A DNA stretch of 54,492 bases, from assembly GCA_041675885.1 (NCBI GenBank), contig JBAYSY010000017.1:1-54492 (forward strand). The letters are read 5' to 3'. The position numbers and the translations under genes are program-made. The stretch comes from JBAYSY01 sp041675885 (lineage in GTDB: Bacteria; Pseudomonadota; Alphaproteobacteria; Rhodobacterales; Rhodobacteraceae). The notes under the pieces are model-generated. The model ran no database searches and was not told where the DNA came from. It saw only the letters and a program-made list of their open reading frames with translations. This document shows, in pieces, positions 17,183 through 25,533 of the stretch. The first letter of the stretch is position 1, and each line of letters starts with the position of its first letter.

Positions 17183-18186
17183 GCCGCCGCCTCGGTCCGG
17201 GTCACCTGGGCCGTCACCTGCCCGATCAGTTCGCCAAGGTCGGCGCCGCGCGCCCGCGCCGCGAAACTAAGCGCCATGCGGTGGATCAGCACCGGCCGTG
17301 CCAGCGCCGCCACATCCTCGGCCGAAGGCGCGAGGCGGCCGTCCATCAGCGCCCGTGCCCGCACCATGAGCATGAGCGCCTGTGCCGCCCGCGGCCCCGG
17401 CCCCCAGGCCAGCGCCTCGCGCAGATCGGCGGGCGCGGCCGGATCGCCGGGACGGCAGGCCCGCACCAGGTCGAGGATCAGATCGACCACCGCGTCGCCC
17501 ACCGGCATCCGCCGCAGCACCTCCTGCGCGTCGATCAGCGTGTCCGCGTCGAAGACCTGATGCGCCCCGGCCTCGGCCACGCCGGTGGTGGCCAGCACGA
17601 TCTCGCGCTCGGTCGCGCGATCCGGGTAGTCCACATCGACCTGCACGAGGAAACGGTCAAGCTGCGCCTCGGGCAGGGGATAGGTGCCTTCCTGCTCGAT
17701 CGGGTTCTGGGTGGCGAGCACGTGGAACGGCCTGCCCAGCGGCCGGTGCTGCCCGGCGATGGTCACCTCGTGTTCCTGCATCGCCTGCAAGAGCGCCGAC
17801 TGGGTGCGCGGGCTGGCCCGGTTGATCTCGTCCGCCATCAGCAACTGGCAGAACACCGGCCCCTCGATGAAACGGAACGCCCGGCTGCCGTCGGGCGCGG
17901 TGTCCAGCACCTCGGACCCGAGGATGTCGGCCGGCATCAGGTCGGGGGTGAACTGCACCCGGTTGGCCCTGAGCCCCATCACCGTGGACAGCGTATCCAC
18001 GAGCCGCGTCTTGCCCAGCCCCGGCAGGCCGACGAGCAGCGCGTGACCGCCGCACAGAAGCGCGCCCAGCACCAGCCCGACCACCTGGTCCTGACCGATG
18101 AAACGGGTGTTGATGCTGGCTTTCGCGGCCCCCAGCCGTTCGCCCAGCGCCTCGATCCGCGCGACCAGTTCGCCGGTGTCGGACAT
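17179..18186 (-). CDS. MoxR-family AAA ATPase
   Basis: A 335-residue AAA+ ATPase. Walker A is GLPGLGKT, Walker B LLMADEINRASP, sensor 1 HVLATQNPIEQEGTYPLPEAQLDRF. MoxR proteins act as chaperone motors that mature metalloenzymes or envelope complexes together with vWA partners, which are encoded next here. The start at 18186 is preceded by GAGG at good spacing; an alternative ATG at 18198 lacks a ribosome site. First gene of the four-gene operon. Confidence 0.92.
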   Translation of the reverse strand: MSDTGELVARIEALGERLGAAKASINTRFIGQDQVVGLVLGALLCGGHALLVGLPGLGKTRLVDTLSTVMGLRANRVQFTPDLMPADILGSEVLDTAPDGSRAFRFIEGPVFCQLLMADEINRASPRTQSALLQAMQEHEVTIAGQHRPLGRPFHVLATQNPIEQEGTYPLPEAQLDRFLVQVDVDYPDRATEREIVLATTGVAEAGAHQVFDADTLIDAQEVLRRMPVGDAVVDLILDLVRACRPGDPAAPADLREALAWGPGPRAAQALMLMVRARALMDGRLAPSAEDVAALARPVLIHRMALSFAARARGADLGELIGQVTAQVTRTEAAA

Positions 18187-18272
18187 GACAAGCCTCATTC
18201 CGTTGCCTATATCGGGACCATTAGACCGGATGTTGCTTCCGGGCACAAACGGCAAAACCGGGAAGGGGACAA

Positions 18273-18848
18273 ATGATCGTGAGACCTTCGGCGGAAAGCC
18301 TTGCCGCGGCGGCAGGGGCGGCGGCGAAGAAGGGACCGCCGCCGGTCCACCTGTGGAACCCGCCGTTCTGCGGCGACCTCGACATGCGGATCGCGCGGGA
18401 CGGGACATGGTTCTACCTCGGCACACCGATCGGCCGGGCCGGGCTGGTGCGGCTGTTCTCCTCGATCCTGAAGCGCGAGGGCGACAGCTATTTTCTGGTG
18501 ACCCCGGTCGAGAAGGTGGGGATCACCGTCGATGACGCCCCCTTCGTCGCGGTGGATTTCGAAACCGAGGGCGAGGGCACGGCGCAGGCGATCAGTTTCA
18601 CCACCCATGTCGGCGATACGGTCAACGCCGGGCCGGAACACCCGATCCGGGTAGAGCGCGATGCACAGACCGGCGAGCCCGCGCCCTATGTCATGGTCCG
18701 CGCCGGGCTGGAAGCACTGATCGACCGCAAGAGCTTTTACCGGCTGATGGAGATCGGCGCCCACGCCCCGCACGAAGGCCGGGACTGGTTCGGCCTGTGG
18801 TCGGGCGGCACGTTCTTTCCGGTGATCCCCTCGGCGGAACTGGGCTGA
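18273..18848 (+). CDS. DUF1285 protein
   Basis: A 191-residue soluble protein with the DUF1285 pattern: PPVHLWNPPFCGDLDMRI near residue 23, GREDGTWFYLGTPIGR-like segment, LVTPVEKVGITVDDAPFVAV near 75-95, and a C-terminal DWFGLWSGGTFFPVIP. Structures of this family are known but the role is not. It is divergent from moxR across an 86-base gap, an arrangement frequent in alphaproteobacteria, which suggests a link to the MoxR system. Confidence 0.88.
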   Translation: MIVRPSAESLAAAAGAAAKKGPPPVHLWNPPFCGDLDMRIARDGTWFYLGTPIGRAGLVRLFSSILKREGDSYFLVTPVEKVGITVDDAPFVAVDFETEGEGTAQAISFTTHVGDTVNAGPEHPIRVERDAQTGEPAPYVMVRAGLEALIDRKSFYRLMEIGAHAPHEGRDWFGLWSGGTFFPVIPSAELG

Positions 18849-18917
18849 AAGCGCGGAAAGGGGGCTGCCCGCCCCCGCCCCGGGGATGAGAGGGCTTCGA
18901 TCCTGTCGTCGTGACCC

Positions 18918-19679
18918 TTACTTCGCGGCCATGCGGATGGCGCCGTCCAGCCGGATCGTCTCGCCGTTCAGCATCTGGTTGCCGACGATCTGCAACGCGA
19001 GCGAGGCGAATTCCTCGGGGCGGCCCAGACGCGACGGGAAAGGCACCATCTGCCCCAGGCTGTCCTGCGCCGCCTGCGGCAGACCGCGCAGCATCGCGGT
19101 CTCGAAGATGCCGGGCGCAATGGTGCAGACGCGGATGCCCAGCGGCGCGAATTCGCGTGCGGCCGGCAGGGTCAACCCGACCACGCCCGCCTTGGACGAG
19201 GCATAGGAGGTCTGGCCGATCTGCCCCTCGAACGCGGCGACCGAGGCGGTATTGACGATCACCCCGCGCTCGCCGCCGTCCAGCGGGTCGAGGTTCTGGG
19301 CGGCATCGGCGAACAGCCGCAGCATGTTGAAGGTGCCGATCAGGTTCACCTCGATCCCGCGGCGGTATTCCTCCAGCGGCATCAGCCCCTGCTTGCCCAG
19401 CACCTTGCGCGCCGGAGCAACGCCCGCGCAGTTGATCAGGATACGGGCCGGGCCATGCGCACCGGCGGCGCGGGCCACCGCGGCTTCGGCGCTGGCGGCG
19501 TCCGACACATCGACCTTGACGGCCAGCCCGCCGATTTCCGACGCGACCTGCGTCGCGGCCTCTTCGTTGAAGTCGAGCAGCGCGACCCTGGCCCCGCCTG
19601 CGGCCAGCGCGCGGGCGGTGGCCTCGCCCAGACCCGAGCCCCCTCCGGTAACCAGCGCGGCAATTCCCTCAAGTTTCAA
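18918..19679 (-). CDS. Short-chain 3-hydroxyacyl-CoA dehydrogenase (SDR family)
   Basis: A 253-residue SDR enzyme. NAD binding: VTGGGSGLGEATARAL at residue 10 and NCAGV near 82. The catalytic triad is Ser near 143 (VNTASVAAF), Tyr and Lys in SYASSKAGV. The C-terminal part (GIRVCTIAPGIFETAML and FPSRLGRPEEFASLA) resembles type II 3-hydroxyacyl-CoA dehydrogenase/HSD10. It probably oxidises 3-hydroxyacyl-CoA in fatty acid or branched amino acid breakdown. A relic of an acyl-CoA dehydrogenase lies directly upstream, consistent with a former beta-oxidation operon. Confidence 0.87.
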   Translation of the reverse strand: MKLEGIAALVTGGGSGLGEATARALAAGGARVALLDFNEEAATQVASEIGGLAVKVDVSDAASAEAAVARAAGAHGPARILINCAGVAPARKVLGKQGLMPLEEYRRGIEVNLIGTFNMLRLFADAAQNLDPLDGGERGVIVNTASVAAFEGQIGQTSYASSKAGVVGLTLPAAREFAPLGIRVCTIAPGIFETAMLRGLPQAAQDSLGQMVPFPSRLGRPEEFASLALQIVGNQMLNGETIRLDGAIRMAAK

Positions 19680-19715
19680 GGCATATCCTCCTGCAAATCC
19701 CGGTCTGTGGCGTCC

Positions 19716-19800
19716 GGGCGATGATCTCTTTCAGGGTTTCGGACGCGGGCGATGCGGTATTCATCCATGAAGCCGTAGCCCCCGTGCAACCGCCCCCCTT
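19716..19800 (-). pseudogene. Relic of an acyl-CoA dehydrogenase gene (C-terminal scraps)
   Basis: Read on the minus strand, one frame gives RLHGGYGFMDEYRIARV, the conserved C-terminal motif of acyl-CoA dehydrogenases. A different frame immediately downstream gives ETLKEIIAR, the end of the same family. The 30 or so residues normally between them are missing and the frame is broken. The whole N-terminal part is gone. It lies just upstream of the SDR gene. Confidence 0.75.
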
Positions 19801-19889
19801 CTTATAGCCGGTCGATCCCGTGACGCCCCCACAACGGCCCACAGGGCACTTGCCGCATCGTGACCGTTGCAGGCAGCGTGAACTTACCC

Positions 19890-20115
19890 ATGAGTATGAA
19901 GGCCGATCAACCCGGAACGGCACTTGCCGCCGAAGTGCCGCAGGAAAAGCGCGGACCCGTACAGGATGCCCGAAATCCGCTTGCCCTCCCCGGCAACCGC
20001 AAGCGCAGCCGCACCGACATCAAGCGCGAGGTTGTTCTGGAAACCGACGATCTATCAATACGTTGCCAGCAAGGACGAGATCCTTTTCGACTGCGTGATC
20101 CGCATTCGGAACGGG
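19890..20115 (+). pseudogene. Relic of a TetR-family regulator gene
   Basis: The frame from ATG 19890 gives a normal-looking N-terminal tail with RKRSRTDIKREVVLE, as at the start of a TetR DNA-binding domain. The next stretch is readable only in another frame as PTIYQYVASKDEILFDCV, the end of the same domain. About 25-30 residues of the helix-turn-helix region are missing, and no ligand-binding domain follows. It probably once controlled the neighbouring acyl-CoA genes. Between 20116 and 20262 nothing is recognised. Confidence 0.65.
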
Positions 20116-20262
20116 CGCCAGCGCCCTTGCGATTTCCGCACCGCAAGTCCGGCAGCGCGCGCGGGGTACGAAACCCTACCGGCCCTGTCGTCGCCAGGCC
20201 CGCCGTCGTGCCGGGCGCGGTGCCCGGCAAGCTATTGGAATTGATGGCTGGTTCGAGAAGAC

Positions 20263-20338
20263 TGGTGCCGCTGAAGGGACTCGAACCCCCGACCCCATCA
20301 TTACGAATGACGTGCTCTACCAGCTGAGCTACAGCGGC
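20263..20338 (-). tRNA. tRNA-Thr(CGT)
   Basis: A 76-nt cloverleaf including an encoded CCA. Acceptor arm GCCGCTG pairs with CAGCGGC; the D arm is GCTC/GAGC; the anticodon arm CGTCA/TGATG encloses loop TTCGTAA with anticodon CGT; the T loop reads TTCGAGT. CGT decodes ACG (threonine). Confidence 0.96.
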
Positions 20339-20593
20339 ACTCTTCTCTGTCCGGGGCCTACTATGGCCCTGCCGGTTCCACAAGCCCCGATCCAACTCGC
20401 TGGCTTCATTCGCCTTTCTCGGGCGGACCCGATGGTTGCGAATGTATTGCCCCGCCAGTCGGTCTGAACCGGCCGCTTCCGGGCGATGCCTTAGCAATCA
20501 ACGGCGCGGGCCGCAATGGGGAAGTCGCACCGACCGCATGAAAATGGCCGCATGAAAATGGCCGTGCGGCCCGGACTGTTCACCCCCCCCGGC

Positions 20594-22114
20594 TCATACC
20601 CCGGTTCCCCGGCGGTCGGGGAAGTCGGACGGGGCTTCCGCCTCGGGGGCGGTGGGGCCTTCCGTTATTTCCGTTTCCGTTTCCGGCTCCGTCACGGTCT
20701 CGGGTTCCGGCTCCGGTGCGGGGGGCGGCGTGGGGGCCGGGCGGCCGACGATCAGCGGCAGCATCTCGGTCTGGGTCGGGCTGGGGCCGCCGGTCTCGGG
20801 CGGCTCGATCCAGGCCAGCGTGTCGAAGCCGCCGCAGTTCTCGCACACGGGCTGCCAGTGGTGGTGGATGTTGTGGCAGGATTCGCAGGTCCATTGCGGC
20901 CCGCGCGGCGCGGTCAGCGCCCGCGCCAGCCAGCCGCGCACCACCGCGTCGTCGGCACCCTCGCCGCGCTCGATCGCCGCCATGATCGTGAGCGCCCGCG
21001 CCGTCGGGTGCCGGGTCGGCAGGTCGCCGAGCGCCCGGCGGGCGGCCGGGAAATCCTCGGCCGCGATCCACAGTTCGGCCCGCAGCATCCTTGTCTCGTC
21101 GTGGTCCGGGTTGGCGGCGGTCAGCGCCTCGAACCGCCTGACCCGCTCGGCCGCGCTTTCCTCGGGGGCAATCTCGGCGAAGGCGGCGGCGAGGTCGGGG
21201 TGGGGTTGCGCGCCCCATGCCTTTTTCAGCACCCGCGCCGCATGGCGCCCATTGCCCTGCGCGATATAGCTGCGCGCGGCCATGGCGGCGGCGGGGATCA
21301 GGTCGGGCGACTGCTTGTTGGCGGCGATGGCGGCCTCGCGCGCCTCGATGCTCGACCCCTCGTCGATCACCACGCGGGCCTCCTGCAACGCCAGCACCGC
21401 GTCGCGTCGCCGGTAGAGGTCGCGCGGCAGCGCACCGGCGCGCAGTTCCGCCCCCAGCGTCTTGCGCGCGCCCTTCCAGTCGCCCGCCCCCACTTGCAGC
21501 TTGAGCAGCAGGTCCTGGGTCTCGCCATGCGCGGGTTTCAGCGCGAACGCCTTTTCCGCCAGTTTCAGCGCCGTGTCGGTATCGCCTTCGTCCAGTTTCA
21601 GCCGGGTCAGGCCGCGAATGGCGACGAAACGGGTGCGCTCGTCGCCCAGAAGCTTCTTGTATTCGTGTTTCGCCCGTTCGCGGTCGCCCGACATCTGCGC
21701 CGCCTGCGCCGCAAGCAGGGTGGTGAGTTCCGGCCTGCCCAGCAGCCGTTCGGCCTTCGCCGCCCGCGACAAGGCCACCCGCCCCTCGCCCGAGGCGAGC
21801 GCCAGCATCCCGTCGGCCAGCGCCTTGTGGCCGCGCCGCTCGCGATTGCGGTCGAAATAGCGCGAGATGGCGGTTTCGTCGCCGTTGAGAAAGCGCAGGA
21901 TGGCGACAAGCAGCCCGACCAGCTTCAGCACCAGCCAGAAGGCCAGCAGCAGCAGCACGACCGCGATCACCGCCTGAAGCGGCCCGAGGGTGAACTCCTG
22001 CCCCGCCACCGCGATCCGCAGCCCGCCGTCGGCGTCGAGCAGGTAGCCCGCGCCCAGCGTCAGCCCCGTTACCAGCGCGACAAACAGGAGAACCTTGAAC
22101 AGAGACCAGAGCAT
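20594..22114 (-). CDS. hemY: HemY-like TPR membrane protein with C-terminal zinc ribbon
   Basis: A 506-residue protein, so named from the HemY N-terminal domain; it is not protoporphyrinogen oxidase. Two N-terminal membrane spans (about residues 5-25 and 45-70) are followed by TPR-like helical repeats (to about 400). Near residue 410 is WTCESCHNI followed by PVCENCGGFDTLAW, a CxxC/CxxC metal-binding ribbon like the rubredoxin-like end of LapB. A Pro/Glu-rich tail follows. It lies 10 bases after mic60 and downstream of hemD. A role linking envelope assembly and haem synthesis is possible but unproved. Confidence 0.87.
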   Translation of the reverse strand: MLWSLFKVLLFVALVTGLTLGAGYLLDADGGLRIAVAGQEFTLGPLQAVIAVVLLLLAFWLVLKLVGLLVAILRFLNGDETAISRYFDRNRERRGHKALADGMLALASGEGRVALSRAAKAERLLGRPELTTLLAAQAAQMSGDRERAKHEYKKLLGDERTRFVAIRGLTRLKLDEGDTDTALKLAEKAFALKPAHGETQDLLLKLQVGAGDWKGARKTLGAELRAGALPRDLYRRRDAVLALQEARVVIDEGSSIEAREAAIAANKQSPDLIPAAAMAARSYIAQGNGRHAARVLKKAWGAQPHPDLAAAFAEIAPEESAAERVRRFEALTAANPDHDETRMLRAELWIAAEDFPAARRALGDLPTRHPTARALTIMAAIERGEGADDAVVRGWLARALTAPRGPQWTCESCHNIHHHWQPVCENCGGFDTLAWIEPPETGGPSPTQTEMLPLIVGRPAPTPPPAPEPEPETVTEPETETEITEGPTAPEAEAPSDFPDRRGTGV

Positions 22115-22124
22115 CGGTGTCCCC

Positions 22125-23552
22125 TTATTCGCCGTCGAGTGCGGCGGCAAGATCGGCCAGCGCCGCGACAGCATCGGCGCGGGCCCCGGCACGGGCACGC
22201 CAGTCGGCCATGGCGGCGGCGGGCGCGGGTGCAAGCATATCGAGTTCGGCAAGCGCGGCGGTGAGATCACCGGCCCGCAACGCGGCTTCGCTCCGCGAAA
22301 GCACCGCATCGGTATCGCCGCCTTCGCGCGGCGTCAGCGACCGCGCCCCGGTCTGGGCGCGCAGGAACGCGGTGACGCGGCCGGTCAGGTCCGCGCCCGC
22401 CTCGTCCTCCGGCGCTGCGGCAAGCGCGGCGCGGGCCGCAGCGGGGAAGCCGTCCTGCAATTCCAGAAGCGTCTCTACCCCGGCGGCCTGTCCGGTCAGG
22501 GTCGCGGGCAGAACGATCCCGGCCGCTTCGAGATCGGCCAGCGCGGGGGCAAGCGCGCCCCCGGCCTCGACCGCCGCCTGCGCCCGCAGCAATGCGCCGC
22601 GCGCCACGGCGGCGCGGACGGTGCGTTCGGCCTCGGCCTCCAGCACGGCGGCGCGGGCCCCGGCGGCTTTGCGTTCGGCTTGCGCCGCTTCGCGCTCGGC
22701 CTGGGCGGCGGCGGTCAGGGCCTCGATCTCCTCGATCAGCGCCGGGTCGGCGCCGTCCTCGATCCGGCCGCGCAGATTGGCGAGTTCGGCCTGCAACGTG
22801 GTGAATTCGGTGGAAAGGTCGGGCCGGGCCTCCAGTTCGGCAAGGCGCGAGTCATATGCCTCGGCGGCCTCGATCCGCCCGGCCAGCTCCGTCTGCGCCG
22901 CCCCGGTCGCGGCGGCTTCGGCGGCAAGGGCGGCGATCCGGTCCTCGAACGCGGCGGGGTCGAGCCCGGCCAGCCGGGTCTCCAGCGCTGCGATGCGTTC
23001 CTGCGCGGCGGCGAGTTCGGGCGAGGGCGCGGCAGGCACCGGCCAGCCCTCGGGCACCACGAAACGGGCAAGCGCGAAACCGATTGCGGCGGCCAGCACC
23101 CCGCCCGCCACCAGCCCCGCGAATCCGCCCCGGCGCGGTGCGGCGGGCGGCGGGGGCGGATCGGCGGCGGGCGCCCCGGCGACGGGGACGGATTCGGGTT
23201 CAGGCGTATCCGGCACGGCGGCGCTGTCCGGCGCGGGTTCAGGCGGGGCGGGCGCTTGTTCCGGGGCGGCCGTGTCGGGCGTATCCGGCGCGGGCATGTC
23301 AGATTCGGGCATGTCAGATTCGGGCGTAACGGGGTTGGCGGCATCGGCGGCAGGGGTCTCCTGCGCTTCGGTTTCCGCCGCCGTGGCCGCATCCACCCCG
23401 GCCTGTTGCGCTGCGGGGGTCTCCTCCACCTGCTGCCCCCCCGCCTGCCGCTCCGCCCCGGGGGCGGTCTTTTCCGGCCCCGCCGTCCTGCGGGAACCCT
23501 TGCGGGTGGTCCGGGCGGCGGGCTTGTCCTCAGGGGTGTCCGGGCCGGTCAC
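22125..23552 (-). CDS. Alphaproteobacterial mitofilin (Mic60-like) protein
   Basis: A 475-residue protein with a long low-complexity Pro/Ala/Glu-rich N-terminal region (1-140), one membrane span (GGFAGLVAGGVLAAAIGFALA, about 141-161) and a long Ala/Glu-rich coiled coil (170-340). The C-terminal 100 residues form a mitofilin-like region (RGALLRAQAAVEAGG, RVTAFLRAQTGARSL). Mic60 homologues beside hemD/hemY are known in alphaproteobacteria and shape intracytoplasmic membranes in phototrophic relatives. The repeated PESDM motif near residue 80 is a short internal duplication. Confidence 0.85.
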   Translation of the reverse strand: MTGPDTPEDKPAARTTRKGSRRTAGPEKTAPGAERQAGGQQVEETPAAQQAGVDAATAAETEAQETPAADAANPVTPESDMPESDMPAPDTPDTAAPEQAPAPPEPAPDSAAVPDTPEPESVPVAGAPAADPPPPPAAPRRGGFAGLVAGGVLAAAIGFALARFVVPEGWPVPAAPSPELAAAQERIAALETRLAGLDPAAFEDRIAALAAEAAATGAAQTELAGRIEAAEAYDSRLAELEARPDLSTEFTTLQAELANLRGRIEDGADPALIEEIEALTAAAQAEREAAQAERKAAGARAAVLEAEAERTVRAAVARGALLRAQAAVEAGGALAPALADLEAAGIVLPATLTGQAAGVETLLELQDGFPAAARAALAAAPEDEAGADLTGRVTAFLRAQTGARSLTPREGGDTDAVLSRSEAALRAGDLTAALAELDMLAPAPAAAMADWRARAGARADAVAALADLAAALDGE

Positions 23553-23627
23553 GGGTGATTCTCCTGTTCTGGCCGGGGGCGGTCCCTGGCTGGTCCGCCC
23601 CAGACTATCGCGCCCATGCCCCCGGCT

Positions 23628-24380
23628 TCAACCCGCAGCCGGTGCGGCAATCAGCGCGGCGACGGCGGCCATCATTCCCTCGGCCGAAGGCTCGGGCGCG
23701 ATCGCGAGCCGCGCGGGGGCAAGCGCCGCCGCCTCATCCGCCGCCGCCCGGCTGATCGCGGCCAGCCACAAGGGCGCCCGCGCGGCCCCGGCCGCCGCCG
23801 CGAACAGCGCCGCGCTGCGGGGCGAGAACAGCGGGGCGAGCACCGGCCCCGCACCCGCCAGCAGCGCCGCCGCCCCGGGCGAAAGCGGCACGGGTTCCTG
23901 CGCATAGACGATGGTTTCCGAAGTCTCGATCCCCGCCGCGGTCAGCCGGGCCGCCACCGCGCCGCGTGCCTCGCGGCCCCGCGCATGGACCAGCGGCCCC
24001 TCGGCCTGCCGTCCGGTCAGCAGCGCGACAAGCGACTCCGCATCGCCCCCGGCCGAGATCGCCCGGAACCCCGCCGCCCGCGCCACCGCCGCGGTGCGCG
24101 GCCCGACGCACCACGCCAGCCCCGGCACGAACTCCGGGCAGGCATCGGCCGAAAGCCGCCGAAACCCCTCGACCCCGGTTTCCGAGGTGAAGATCATCCC
24201 CGCCGCCCGCGCCAGCAGCGGGGCCAGCCCGCCGGGCGGTTCGGACGCGATCCAGCGCGGGGCGATCAGCGGCGCGACCGTCACCCGCACCGCCTGACCG
24301 AACCGCGCGCGCAGCGCAGCGGCGAAACGGTCGGATTGCGCCCGGGGGCGGGTCAGCAGCACGGGCGGCGGGTCGGGCAT
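23628..24380 (-). CDS. hemD: Uroporphyrinogen-III synthase
   Basis: A 250-residue enzyme that closes hydroxymethylbilane to uroporphyrinogen III in haem synthesis. Features typical of this poorly conserved family are VLLTRPRAQSDRFAAAL at the start, IFTSETGVEGF near residue 65, WCVGPRTAAVARAAGFRAI near 90-108, and FSPRSAALFA near 190. It is divergent from tsaD by 70 bases and followed by mic60, an order usual in Rhodobacterales. The start at 24380 gives the normal N-terminus. Confidence 0.88.
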   Translation of the reverse strand: MPDPPPVLLTRPRAQSDRFAAALRARFGQAVRVTVAPLIAPRWIASEPPGGLAPLLARAAGMIFTSETGVEGFRRLSADACPEFVPGLAWCVGPRTAAVARAAGFRAISAGGDAESLVALLTGRQAEGPLVHARGREARGAVAARLTAAGIETSETIVYAQEPVPLSPGAAALLAGAGPVLAPLFSPRSAALFAAAAGAARAPLWLAAISRAAADEAAALAPARLAIAPEPSAEGMMAAVAALIAAPAAG

Positions 24381-24450
24381 GAGGGGGCGGGATTGTCTGG
24401 CCATGGCGAAGGTGTTACCTGCCGGGAACCCTGACTGCAACGGGGGGCGC

Positions 24451-25533
24451 ATGAACCCGACCCTGACCATCCTCGGCATCGAAAGCAGCTGCGACGACAC
24501 CGCCGCCGCCATCGTCCGCCACCGCCCCGGCGCGGCGGGCGAGGTGCTTTCCTCGGTCGTGGCCGGGCAGGCGGCGCTGCACGCGCCCTTCGGCGGCGTG
24601 GTGCCCGAGATCGCCGCCCGCGCCCATGCCGAACGGCTGGATCACGCGGTCGAGCAGGCGCTGGCCGAGGCCGGGGTGGGGCTGGCGCAGATCGACGCGG
24701 TGGCAGTGACGGCGGGGCCGGGGCTGATCGGCGGGGTGCTTTCGGGCGTGATGTGCGCGCGCGGCATCGCCGCCGGGGCGGGGCTGCCGCTCATTGGCAT
24801 CAACCACCTTGCGGGCCACGCGCTGACGCCCCGGCTCACGGGCGGTCTCGACTTCCCCTACCTCATCCTTCTGGTCTCGGGCGGGCATTGCCAGTTCCTG
24901 ACCGTGCGCGGGGCGGATAGCTTCGCCCGGCTTGGCGGCACCATCGACGACGCCCCGGGTGAGGCGTTCGACAAGGTGGCCAAGCTTCTCGGCCTGCCCC
25001 AGCCCGGCGGGCCGGAGGTCGAGGCCGAGGCGGCCGAGGGCGATCCGGCACACTTCGTCTTTCCCCGGCCTCTGCTTGACCGGCCCGGCTGCGACCTGTC
25101 GTTCTCGGGGCTCAAGACCGCCGTGCTGCGGGCGCGCGATACGCTGGTGGCGGCGCAGGGCGGCCTGACCGTGCAGGACCGCCGCGACCTCTGCGCCGGA
25201 TTCCAGATCGCGGTGGCCGGGGTGCTGGCGGAAAAATCCCGCCGGGCGCTGGCGCAGGCCGGCCCCGTCACCGCCTTCGCCGTGGCCGGGGGCGTGGCGG
25301 CGAACCGCGGCATCCGCGCAGCGCTGGAAGCGGTCGCGCAGGAGGCGGGCGTGCCGTTCCACGCCCCGCCGCTTGCGCTTTGCACCGACAACGCGGCGAT
25401 GATCGCATGGGCCGCCGTGGAGCGGCTGCGCGCGGGCCTTCCGCCCGCGCCCTTCGCCGCAAGGCCGCGCTGGCCGCTGGACGAGACCGCCCCCGCCATG
25501 ATCGGCGGCGGCAGGAAGGGGGCCAAGGCATGA
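24451..25533 (+). CDS. tsaD: tRNA N6-threonylcarbamoyltransferase TsaD
   Basis: A 360-residue enzyme that transfers the threonylcarbamoyl group to A37 of ANN-decoding tRNAs, working with TsaB and TsaE. The metal ligands are His119 and His123 in INHLAGHA; ATP-fold motifs are GIESSCDDTAAA at residue 9, LLVSGGHCQFL near 148, and AVAGGVAANRGIRA near 290. The length is normal. It overlaps gpsA by four bases (ATGA). The ATG at 24451 is chosen because the family starts a few residues before GIESSCD. Confidence 0.96.
   Translation: MNPTLTILGIESSCDDTAAAIVRHRPGAAGEVLSSVVAGQAALHAPFGGVVPEIAARAHAERLDHAVEQALAEAGVGLAQIDAVAVTAGPGLIGGVLSGVMCARGIAAGAGLPLIGINHLAGHALTPRLTGGLDFPYLILLVSGGHCQFLTVRGADSFARLGGTIDDAPGEAFDKVAKLLGLPQPGGPEVEAEAAEGDPAHFVFPRPLLDRPGCDLSFSGLKTAVLRARDTLVAAQGGLTVQDRRDLCAGFQIAVAGVLAEKSRRALAQAGPVTAFAVAGGVAANRGIRAALEAVAQEAGVPFHAPPLALCTDNAAMIAWAAVERLRAGLPPAPFAARPRWPLDETAPAMIGGGRKGAKA

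Noticed and set aside
20516..22264. A 582-codon plus-strand frame over hemY
   Set aside because: Shadow of a certain gene; low-complexity Arg/Gly/Gln content and no motif.
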